Shown in pieces: positions 1 to 5,399 of a stretch of 5,423 bases of DNA. Position numbers and translations under genes: made by a program. Numbering within the stretch: the stretch's first letter is position 1; every line of letters starts with the position of its first letter. The stretch is from assembly GCA_947278105.1 (NCBI GenBank), contig CAMYOR010000077.1:1-5423 (forward strand). Reading direction: 5' to 3'. This stretch comes from an uncultured Tissierellia bacterium. Its GTDB lineage: Bacteria > Bacillota > Clostridia > Tissierellales > Peptoniphilaceae. The notes under the pieces are model-generated. The model saw only the letters and a program-made list of their open reading frames with translations, was not told where the DNA came from and did not search any database.

Positions 1-120
1 CATCAGTACCCTGCAGTCTGCTCCGGCCTTCGTTAAGAGGGATATCAGGGAAAGGGTTTTGTAGATGGCGATGCCCCCGGAAACCCCGATCAGTATTCTT
101 TTTCCATGGATGGACTTCAT
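1..120 (-). CDS. coaBC: CoaBC (phosphopantothenoylcysteine decarboxylase / phosphopantothenate-cysteine ligase), N-terminal 40 codons only
   Basis: This is the start of the bifunctional flavoprotein Dfp/CoaBC, which makes 4'-phosphopantetheine from phosphopantothenate and cysteine in coenzyme A synthesis in the cytoplasm. Only the first 40 residues are in the window; the gene runs off the left edge. Visible is the N-terminal beta strand and FMN-binding loop of the CoaC flavoprotein domain: KRILIGVSGGIAIYK at residues 7-21, followed by an amphipathic helix ending AGADCRVLM, the usual pattern for this family. Its ATG overlaps the rpoZ stop as ATGA, and an AAGGAG site (129-134) lies 8 bp upstream inside the rpoZ coding region, so translation is probably coupled. 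The order rpoZ-coaBC is typical for Firmicutes. The catalytic residues and the CoaB domain cannot be seen, so intactness is unknown. Confidence 0.88.
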   Translation of the reverse strand, partial: MKSIHGKRILIGVSGGIAIYKTLSLISLLTKAGADCRVLM

Positions 121-479
121 GGGTTTTGCTCCTTGTCTGAACCCCTTTGGGATTCTTCTTCCTCTTTTTCGCTTACTTCTGAAAGATCCTCCTTCGGAGA
201 ATTTTCCTCAGAGCCGGATTCCATCCCCTCTTCCAGGAGGCCTTCCTCTTCTTTTAAAAGCTTTTCCTGCACAGAAGAAGGAGCCATTCCCGGGTCACAG
301 CTGTGAATTTTTCCGGCCATGATCTCCTCTAAGGCCTGAGTGACCGGTTTGTGAGCGTCGGTCTTGATCAGGGGCTTAGAACGGTCAATTAAAAGTCTGG
401 CCCTTTTCATACACATAACGCAAATTTCGTAACGACTTTCAGAGATTTCAGAAAGCTTTTGAAATGACGGATTAATCAT
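117..479 (-). CDS. rpoZ: RNA polymerase omega subunit with an acidic C-terminal extension
   Basis: This encodes omega, the small subunit that wraps the C-terminal part of beta' and helps RNA polymerase assemble. The conserved core is residues 1-58: an INPSFQKL start, the SRYEICVMCMKRARLLI segment (15-31), which matches the family's SRY...KRAR signature, and the helix KPVTQALEEIMAGKI (44-58). The protein has 120 residues, while many Firmicutes omegas have about 65-90. The excess is a low-complexity tail from about residue 66, with 17 Glu and 2 Asp against 5 Lys and 1 Arg, and no predicted fold by eye. The start is supported by TTGGAGG 7 bp upstream. It overlaps the end of gmk by 8 bp and the start of coaBC by 4 bp, so it sits inside a translationally coupled operon. 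The assignment is secure from the core and context; the tail's role is unknown. Confidence 0.9.
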   Translation of the reverse strand: MINPSFQKLSEISESRYEICVMCMKRARLLIDRSKPLIKTDAHKPVTQALEEIMAGKIHSCDPGMAPSSVQEKLLKEEEGLLEEGMESGSEENSPKEDLSEVSEKEEEESQRGSDKEQNP

Positions 480-1083
480 GGAACTGCCTCCAATACTTTT
501 CCATTAACTGCTGGTTTACGCGAAGATTTTCCGCATCCAAAATATGCAAAATCTTTTGTGCGCATTCCGGCACCTGATCGTTAATGACGGCATAGTCATA
601 GTCAACCATTTTTTTGATCTCTTCTTCCGCAGTCTTCATGCGGATGGCAATTTCTTCCTCGGTTTCCGCCCCCCGGTGGTGAATCCTGGAAACCAGGTCC
701 TCCTTGTGGGGAGGAAGGATAAAAATCTGAACCCCTCCTTTAAAATTCTTGCGAACCTGCTCAGCCCCCTGAACATCAATTTCCAGGATCACATCGTGGC
801 CCAGCTGAATCTGATCTTCGACAAACTTTTTCGGGGTCCCATAATAATGTCCATGGACTTTGGCGTACTCGATCAATTCTCCTTCGTCAATCATCTGGCT
901 GAACTGGTCCTCGGTCAGGAAAAAGTAATTTTTCCCGTCCAATTCCCGGGGCCTTTTATTACGAGTGGTGGCCGAGATGCTGATCCTAAGTTCTGGATTT
1001 TGCCGAATGAGCTCATCAACAATTGTACCCTTGCCCACACCCGAAGGGCCGGAAATTACAATTAAATGTCCCTGCTTTCCCAT
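472..1083 (-). CDS. gmk: Guanylate kinase
   Basis: Guanylate kinase phosphorylates GMP (and dGMP) to GDP with ATP, an essential cytoplasmic step in GTP supply. At 203 residues it has the normal bacterial length. The P-loop is GPSGVGKGT (12-20). The GMP-binding elements are all present: SATTR with Ser37 and Arg41, Arg44, Tyr53 in the DGKNYFF segment, Glu72 in ELIEYA, and Tyr81 in HYYGTP. The DVQGA motif (103-107), the IFILPP strand, the lid-type segment with RGAETEEEIAIRM, and the late VINDQ strand follow in the usual order. An AGAGAGG site 6 bp upstream supports the ATG. It lies 26 bp after yicC and overlaps rpoZ by 8 bp. In many Firmicutes remA sits between yicC and gmk; it is not here. In Firmicutes Gmk is a known direct target of (p)ppGpp, which this sequence alone does not test. 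Confidence 0.97.
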   Translation of the reverse strand: MGKQGHLIVISGPSGVGKGTIVDELIRQNPELRISISATTRNKRPRELDGKNYFFLTEDQFSQMIDEGELIEYAKVHGHYYGTPKKFVEDQIQLGHDVILEIDVQGAEQVRKNFKGGVQIFILPPHKEDLVSRIHHRGAETEEEIAIRMKTAEEEIKKMVDYDYAVINDQVPECAQKILHILDAENLRVNQQLMEKYWRQFHD

Positions 1084-1109
1084 GGTTATCCTCTCTTGAT
1101 TTTATCTCT

Positions 1110-2003
1110 CTATTCGACGTTTTGCACCTGCTGACGGATTTGTTCAATGATTGTCTTCGCTTCAATGACCAGAGAGCGAATCGATCCATCATTGGACTTC
1201 GAACTAATGGTATTGACCTCCCGATTCATCTCCTGAACAATAAAGTCCATGGTCTTGCCCATGGGTTTATCCTCATTCATTGCTTTTTCCAAGGCAGTAA
1301 AATGGCTTTGCAGGCGGACCAGTTCTTCATCAATGGCAGCCTTTGAAGCATAGATGGCCATCTCATTTTCAAGCCTTGCCGGGTCAATGAGGGTCCGGTC
1401 TTGAAGGATCTCCTGGACCCGCTGATCCATTCGCTCTCTTTCTTCCCGAAGTAGGTCCGGCTCCCTCTGACTGATCTTACCATGGACGGCTTTTAGTTTG
1501 GACAGCTTTTCTTCAAGATTTTTCGAAAGTCTTTGTCCTTCCTCCCGACGGCTGATCTGACACTCCTCTAAGGCCTTGGTCAGGACCTGGTCAATAAGGG
1601 CTTGGGCCTTTTCCTGGTCGATGTCAGCGTCCCTTTGATCAATCATGCCCGGCACCAGAAGCAAAAGCTCCAAGGAAGGCGCAAAGGGCTTAAGGGGTAT
1701 TCCTTCTTTGGCATTTTCCTCAATAAAGTCCCCAAGCTGTTGAAGGAGGCCTTTTAGAGCGCCTTTTTCAAGCTTGATGGAATTCTCGTCTTTGTCGGAA
1801 AGGTCCTTTAAATAAATATCCACCCTTCCTCGGTTCAGAGCTTCTTCGGCTTTTCTCCTGATTTGACCCTCTAGAAAAATGAGAGAGTCCGGAAGGCGAA
1901 TGTTTAGGTCCAGGTACCGGTGGTTCACCGTTCGAACCTCCAGTTCATAGCGCCTGATCCCGTCCGACCCCGAGGCCTTTCCATAGCCCGTCATGGAATA
2001 CAT
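1110..2003 (-). CDS. yicC: YicC/YloC family endoribonuclease
   Basis: This belongs to the YicC family (B. subtilis YloC), reported to be endoribonucleases acting on RNA in the cytoplasm. The length, 297 residues, is usual. The N-terminal YicC-like domain begins MYSMTGYGKA and contains RTVNHRYLDLNIRLP (24-38) and NRGRVDI (57-63). A charged helical middle follows, including SRREEGQRLSKNL (151-163). The C-terminal DUF1732 domain is well preserved: DEELVRLQSHF (225-235), MDFIVQEMNREVNTISSKSN (252-271) and a terminal EQIRQQVQNVE, where the family usually has REQVQNIE. The start is supported by AAGGAGGG 3-4 bp upstream; an internal Met4 would be too far from it. It is the first gene of the operon, divergent from rqcH, with a hairpin in its leader next to the ribosome binding site. 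No lost family motif was noticed. Confidence 0.95.
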   Translation of the reverse strand: MYSMTGYGKASGSDGIRRYELEVRTVNHRYLDLNIRLPDSLIFLEGQIRRKAEEALNRGRVDIYLKDLSDKDENSIKLEKGALKGLLQQLGDFIEENAKEGIPLKPFAPSLELLLLVPGMIDQRDADIDQEKAQALIDQVLTKALEECQISRREEGQRLSKNLEEKLSKLKAVHGKISQREPDLLREERERMDQRVQEILQDRTLIDPARLENEMAIYASKAAIDEELVRLQSHFTALEKAMNEDKPMGKTMDFIVQEMNREVNTISSKSNDGSIRSLVIEAKTIIEQIRQQVQNVE

Positions 2004-2006
2004 AAA

Positions 2007-2014
2007 CCCTCCTT
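2007..2014 (-). promoter_or_regulatory. Shine-Dalgarno site of yicC, adjacent to a leader hairpin
   Basis: On the minus strand AAGGAGGG stands three bases before the yicC ATG. It is directly preceded by the 3' arm of a 7-bp hairpin, so folding of the leader could limit ribosome access. The anti-SD match is very strong. Confidence 0.8.
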
Positions 2015-2035
2015 AAGATCCCCTGTGCGGATCTT
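2015..2035 (-). promoter_or_regulatory. Hairpin in the yicC 5' leader
   Basis: The minus strand reads AAGATCC, a 7-base loop GCACAGG, then GGATCTT: a perfect 7-bp inverted repeat. The 3' arm ends at the base before the ribosome binding site. There is no U-tract, so it is not an intrinsic terminator. It may modulate translation initiation or protect the 5' end of the mRNA. That function is inference; the symmetry is directly visible. Confidence 0.5.
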
Positions 2036-2090
2036 GCGGCAAATCCTGAAAACAAAAAGCATTGGTCTTCTTCTTTATTTTATAGCGTAT

Positions 2091-2125
2091 ATTATAGAAT
2101 AATATATTTTCCCCCGGGATTACAA
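2091..2125 (-). promoter_or_regulatory. Candidate promoter of the yicC-gmk-rpoZ-coaBC operon
   Basis: The minus strand of this AT-rich stretch contains a consensus TATAAT (2096-2091) and an overlapping TATTAT (2104-2099). The nearest -35-like hexamer is TTGTAA (2125-2120), 15 bp from TATTAT and 23 bp from TATAAT, so neither pairing is ideal. Initiation near 2084 would give a leader of about 80 nt that contains the hairpin before yicC. The position as the only long gap upstream of the operon supports promoter activity; the exact hexamers are uncertain. Confidence 0.5.
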
Positions 2126-2135
2126 GGGGTCCCGG
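2114..2135. repeat. Inverted repeat between the divergent promoters
   Basis: CCGGGA (2114-2119) and TCCCGG (2130-2135) form a perfect 6-bp inverted repeat around a 10-base spacer. It lies between the -10 elements of yicC and rqcH and covers the expected -35 regions of both. It could be an operator for a dimeric regulator, or it could be a chance feature of a locally GC-rich patch. Confidence 0.35.
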
Positions 2136-2144
2136 CCCTGGCCG

Positions 2145-2153
2145 TGATATAAT
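2145..2153 (+). promoter_or_regulatory. Extended -10 promoter of rqcH
   Basis: TGATATAAT is a perfect extended -10 element (TG, one base, TATAAT). No good -35 hexamer lies 16-18 bp upstream, which extended -10 promoters tolerate. Transcription would begin near 2160 and leave a leader of roughly 16 nt with the ribosome binding site at 2163-2169. Because the ATG at 2152 overlaps this -10 element, it would not be in the mRNA, which argues for the start at 2176. Confidence 0.65.
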
Positions 2154-2162
2154 GGGAAAAAC

Positions 2163-2169
2163 AAAGGAG
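2163..2169 (+). promoter_or_regulatory. Shine-Dalgarno site that sets the rqcH start
   Basis: AAAGGAG lies 6 bp before the ATG at 2176. The in-frame ATG at 2152 has no comparable site and lies within the -10 element. Confidence 0.8.
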
Positions 2170-2175
2170 CAAACA

Positions 2176-3933
2176 ATGAAATTTGATGGAATTACCTGCC
2201 GAGCCCTTGTCCTGGAGTTAAATAAAAAAATTGTGGATGGGCACGTCAAAAAGATCAATCAGATCGGGCCTCATACCCTCACAATGAATATTTATGCTCA
2301 CCGAACCAACCAGGTCCTCTATATTTCCTCCGACCCTTCGAAGGCCCTTCTCTGTCTGAGCGGCCGAACCTATGAAAATCCGAAGACCCCGCCCAATTTT
2401 GTCATGGTTCTTCGAAAGCATCTGGGTCAGGGAAAAATTACAGAAATCACCCAGCTGGGTATGGATCGGACCCTTCGGATTGGCTTTGAAACCCGCAATG
2501 AGATGGGGGATCCAGAAATCAAGTACCTCTACTGTGAATTTATGGGCCGGTATTCCAACCTCATTTTAGTCAACCAGGAAAATATTGTCCTGGATGCCAT
2601 CCAAAGGGTCAGCGGAGGAATGTCTCGGGTTCGCCAGGTTTATCCGGGTTCGGTCTATTCGGTTTTTCCGGCCGATAAAATTGAAATTTTAGAAGAAGAG
2701 GTTCATGTGGAAGAGCTGATCCGAGAGATGAGCCCTAAGGCCCAGGTTAATAAAATTTTTATCCAGAAGCTGACCGGATTCTCTCCCCTGGCGGCCCGGG
2801 AACTTGCCTTTCGGGCGGGAATAGACCCCGACATGACTATCGAAAATTTAAGGAAGGAAGAGATACAAAGGCTGGACCAGGCCCTTCAGGATTGGATTAT
2901 TGCCATCCGAGAGGGAAAATTTGATCCCTCCTATTACTCCCCTCCCCAGGGGGCCTTCTACCCCTTTCCCCTCTATCATCTGGGAAAGAGAGATGGGGCG
3001 GATCCCTCCCTCTCTTACCTCATTGATCTTTTCCTATCCTATGAGGGAAAGGATGATAAGCTGGGACAAAAAAAAGCCGCCCTTCTTCAGATCCTCCAAA
3101 AGGAAATCGAAAGGCTGGAAAAAAAGAAGTTAAGGCTGGAAAAGGACTACGAAAAGACCCTGACTCGGGATCAGATAAAAGAAGAGGCCGACCTTCTTTC
3201 CGCTGAGCTTTACCGGATGAAGAAGGGGCAAAAAGAGATTGAAGTCCATGATTTTTTCCGAGGGGGCGAAGAGCGGAAGGTCCTTTTGGATCCCCGAAAA
3301 AGCCCCTGGGAAAATGTGGAATTTCGCTATCATAAGTATTCCAAGTTAAAAACAGCCAACAAGCTCTTAAGCCTGCAAATCCCAAAGATGGAAAACCAGC
3401 TCCGGTATTTAAGGCAGGTGGCCGTCATGTTAAACCAGGCCGACCAGCTGGAAGATCTGGAGGAAATTAAAAATGAGATGAAGGAAGAGGGACTGATCAA
3501 AAAAACAGGGGCCGGCCAAAAGAAAAAAGAGAAAAATCCGAAGGCCCTCTCCCCCCGAAAATTTCTAAGTCCCCATGGTTTTCCCATTTTTGTGGGACGA
3601 AATAACCGGCAAAATGATCAGCTGACTTTAAAAGAAGCGGGAAAAGATGATTATTTCTTCCATGCCAAGACCATCCCCGGCTCCCATGTCATCCTCTTTA
3701 CCGGAGGAAAATCTCCTCAAAAAGAAGACCTCGAAGCCGCCGCCTTTCTTGCAGCGAAATTCTCCTCCCATCGGACAGAACCTTCGGTAGAAGTGGACTA
3801 TACGGAAAAAAAGAATGTCTATAAGGCCAAGGGGGCCAAACCCGGAATGGTCTATTATAAAGAATTTAAAACCATCCGGGTCAGCACTCAGGCAAATCCT
3901 CAAATCCAAAGTTTGGAGGAAGATGCCCTCTAA
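2176..3933 (+). CDS. rqcH: RqcH (NFACT family) ribosome quality control protein
   Basis: RqcH binds 50S subunits carrying a stalled peptidyl-tRNA and recruits tRNA-Ala to add C-terminal alanine tails that mark the chain for degradation; older names are FbpA and YloA. From the start chosen here the protein has 585 residues and begins MKFDGITCRAL, the family's usual opening. The NFACT-N domain has YENPKTPPNF (66-75), VLRKHL (78-83), the Asp97-Arg98 pair needed for tRNA recognition, RNEMGD (107-112) and the EFMGRYSN segment (121-128). A helix-hairpin-helix-like part (about 180-240), coiled coil (about 296-345 and 388-440) and a Lys-rich linker (about 442-457) follow. The NFACT-R domain (about 464-575) contains VGRNNRQND, FFHAKTIPGSHV, VEVDYTEKKNV and GAKPGMVYY. 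An in-frame ATG 24 bp upstream overlaps the promoter and was rejected. It is divergent from yicC and convergent with the Fe-ADH gene. Confidence 0.96.
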   Translation: MKFDGITCRALVLELNKKIVDGHVKKINQIGPHTLTMNIYAHRTNQVLYISSDPSKALLCLSGRTYENPKTPPNFVMVLRKHLGQGKITEITQLGMDRTLRIGFETRNEMGDPEIKYLYCEFMGRYSNLILVNQENIVLDAIQRVSGGMSRVRQVYPGSVYSVFPADKIEILEEEVHVEELIREMSPKAQVNKIFIQKLTGFSPLAARELAFRAGIDPDMTIENLRKEEIQRLDQALQDWIIAIREGKFDPSYYSPPQGAFYPFPLYHLGKRDGADPSLSYLIDLFLSYEGKDDKLGQKKAALLQILQKEIERLEKKKLRLEKDYEKTLTRDQIKEEADLLSAELYRMKKGQKEIEVHDFFRGGEERKVLLDPRKSPWENVEFRYHKYSKLKTANKLLSLQIPKMENQLRYLRQVAVMLNQADQLEDLEEIKNEMKEEGLIKKTGAGQKKKEKNPKALSPRKFLSPHGFPIFVGRNNRQNDQLTLKEAGKDDYFFHAKTIPGSHVILFTGGKSPQKEDLEAAAFLAAKFSSHRTEPSVEVDYTEKKNVYKAKGAKPGMVYYKEFKTIRVSTQANPQIQSLEEDAL

Positions 3934-3981
3934 TGATTAAAGAGGACTTAAAAAATTTTTTATCTTTTCCCGATTTAATCA
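3934..3981. terminator. AT-rich inverted repeat between convergent genes, possible weak bidirectional terminator
   Basis: TGATTAAA (3934-3941), directly after the rqcH stop, is the exact reverse complement of TTTAATCA (3974-3981), which overlaps the stop of the Fe-ADH gene. Inside the 32-bp loop is a perfect 14-bp palindrome TAAAAAATTTTTTA (3949-3962). Either strand offers a T-run, but no GC-rich stem precedes it, so this is not a standard intrinsic terminator. It is the only non-coding DNA between the two convergent genes. Confidence 0.35.
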
Positions 3982-5162
3982 ATCCCTTCTTCCAGGCAGG
4001 CCCGCAGAATTTCCAGGACATCGAATTCGCCCAGGGGCTGGAAGCCCTGGATGGTGCCATGGTGGTGGAAAATGGTATCCTTTGCCATTTTTTCCAGAAG
4101 AGAATCGTCAATATCCAGTTCCTTTAAAGTCATGGGAATGTGGAGCTCTTTTTCAAAGTACTGGTAGAGGTACTCAATGGCCCGAATGGCATTTTCATAG
4201 GGGTCTTTGGCCTCCAGTCCAAAGACGACCCGGCCAAAACGTGAGATTTTCGTCACGGTCTGACTATTTAATACATATTTCAACCACCGGGGGGTAATGA
4301 TAGCAAGGCCAACCCCATGGGTGATGTCGTATTGAGCAGAGAGCTCATGTTCGATGGGGTGAACAGACCAGGCCTGGGTTTTCCCCTCCTCCACAAGACC
4401 GTTGATTGCCCAGGAACCGGCCCACATCAAATTCGCCCTTGCCTCATAATTATCTGGCTCTTTTACCGCAACTTTTCCGTATTTTAGACAGGTTCTCAAA
4501 AGCCCCTCTGAGAGAGAGTCCTGTACAAAGGCCGAATCATCCACCGAAAAATAATTTTCCATGATGTGAGACATGATATCGGCTGTCCCGGCCGCAGTCT
4601 GTCGGGCAGAAACAGTAAAGGTATTTTCCGGATTTAAATAGGAAAACTTGGGAAGAACTGCCTTGGAAGCCCAGCCTAGCTTTTCCCGTGTTTCTTCATT
4701 AGTAATCACCGAGGCCTTGTCCATTTCCGATCCAGTCGCTGAAAGAGTCAGGATGGTTCCAATGGGAAGCGCCTTTTCGGCCTTGACTTTTTTAAGGACA
4801 ATGTCCCAGGGATCCTCGTCCACATAATAAGCGGCTGCAATGAGCTTTGTACAATCAATGGTAGACCCCCCGCCCACAGCAAGGAGAAAATCGCAGCCCT
4901 TTTCTTTGCATAGGCGAACGCCCTCCCTGGCCTTGGAGACCCGGGGATTGGCCTGAACGCCAGAGAGCTCTTCAAAGGGAAGCCCTCCATTTCTTAGGGC
5001 GTCCACGACCTTGTCATAGAGCCCCATTTTTTTTATGGAGCTTTTTCCATAGACGAGAAGGACCTTTGTTCCTCCAAATTTTCGAATTTCGCCTCCTAGC
5101 TTACTCATGTCGTTTCTTCCAAAGATAATTTTCGTTGGAACGTGAAAAATAAAGTCTTCCAT
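3975..5162 (-). CDS. bdh: Iron-containing alcohol dehydrogenase, butanol dehydrogenase (BdhA/YqhD) type
   Basis: This is a group III iron-containing alcohol dehydrogenase that most likely reduces aldehydes such as butyraldehyde to alcohols with NAD(P)H in the cytoplasm. Its 395 residues fit the family. The nucleotide-binding domain begins FHVPTKIIFGRND and has VYGKSSIKKMGLYD (37-50), the LSGVQANPR segment (67-74), LAVGGGSTIDCTK (94-106) and LSATGSEMD (140-148). The metal-binding domain has AAGTADIMSHIMENYF (190-205) and HPIEHELSAQYDITHGVGLAI (268-288); by family alignment the ligands are Asp195, His199, His268 and His282, all present. The sequence resembles clostridial BdhA/BdhB over its whole length. 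A run HHHG (366-369) near the C-terminus stands out; E. coli YqhD has HG at about this position. TAGGAGG lies 4 bp before the ATG. Cofactor preference and true substrate are not settled by the sequence. The symbol is a family name. Confidence 0.92.
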   Translation of the reverse strand: MEDFIFHVPTKIIFGRNDMSKLGGEIRKFGGTKVLLVYGKSSIKKMGLYDKVVDALRNGGLPFEELSGVQANPRVSKAREGVRLCKEKGCDFLLAVGGGSTIDCTKLIAAAYYVDEDPWDIVLKKVKAEKALPIGTILTLSATGSEMDKASVITNEETREKLGWASKAVLPKFSYLNPENTFTVSARQTAAGTADIMSHIMENYFSVDDSAFVQDSLSEGLLRTCLKYGKVAVKEPDNYEARANLMWAGSWAINGLVEEGKTQAWSVHPIEHELSAQYDITHGVGLAIITPRWLKYVLNSQTVTKISRFGRVVFGLEAKDPYENAIRAIEYLYQYFEKELHIPMTLKELDIDDSLLEKMAKDTIFHHHGTIQGFQPLGEFDVLEILRACLEEGID

Positions 5163-5241
5163 AAAACCTCCTAATGCTTAACATTTCCTGAAAGTGAGAA
5201 AACCTTTTGCCTGATCATGGCGGTTCTTTTTGTATGCCTTC

Positions 5242-5250
5242 ATTTTATCA
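5242..5250 (-). promoter_or_regulatory. Candidate extended -10 promoter of the Fe-ADH gene
   Basis: The minus strand reads TGATAAAAT: TG, one base, then TAAAAT, which matches five of six consensus bases. No good -35 is found at 16-18 bp. Initiation near 5235 would leave a leader of about 70 nt before the ATG at 5162. No convincing Rex or catabolite-response operator was seen next to it. Confidence 0.4.
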
Positions 5251-5273
5251 GGTATTGGGCGCCGGAAAAAAAT

Positions 5274-5302
5274 TTGACAAAGCTTCCTTTGACTGGTATT
5301 TT
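5274..5302 (+). promoter_or_regulatory. Candidate plus-strand promoter directed out of the right edge
   Basis: A perfect -35 TTGACA (5274-5279) is followed after exactly 17 bp by TATTTT (5297-5302), itself preceded by TG and one base as in extended -10 elements. An A-run just upstream of the -35 (5266-5272) resembles an UP element. Transcription would start near 5309 and run rightward, so a divergent gene probably begins outside the window with a leader of more than 100 nt. Confidence 0.5.
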
Positions 5303-5369
5303 TCAGACAGAGAAGGGATTTTACCAAGAAAAACGGGTGTTTAAACCCTTACTCAAAACCACAAAATAA

Positions 5370-5399
5370 TTAAAAACCGGGCTTATATCTAATTAGAAT
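5370..5399 (+). promoter_or_regulatory. Weaker second plus-strand promoter candidate with a palindrome over its -10
   Basis: TTAAAA (5370-5375) and TAGAAT (5394-5399) are spaced by 18 bp and match four and five of six consensus bases. The 10-bp palindrome TCTAATTAGA (5388-5397) overlaps the -10. In AT-rich DNA such matches arise easily, so this is a weak call. Confidence 0.25.

Noticed and set aside
251..265. Overlapping palindromes CTTTTAAAAG and AAAAGCTTTT in rpoZ
   Set aside because: They arise from Lys and Leu codons of the low-complexity tail and have no matching context as a regulatory site.
544..1065. 173-codon plus-strand open frame opposite gmk
   Set aside because: It is the antisense shadow of a clear guanylate kinase and shows no recognisable protein features.
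2152..2175. Upstream in-frame ATG extending RqcH by eight residues
   Set aside because: It overlaps the TATAAT of the likely promoter, has no ribosome binding site, and the family's conserved start MKFDG begins at 2176 behind AAAGGAG.
3020..3385. 121-codon minus-strand open frame inside rqcH
   Set aside because: It is antisense to the coiled-coil part of RqcH, is rich in residues expected from the complement of Lys/Glu codons, and has no plausible start context.
5201..5230. Terminator-like hairpin with a T-run in the Fe-ADH leader
   Set aside because: The stem is short and has a four-base bulge, and no plus-strand gene precedes it that would need terminating.
5263..5280. Rex redox-regulator operator upstream of the Fe-ADH
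   Set aside because: TTGACAA resembles one half-site, but the other half is not present at the right spacing.
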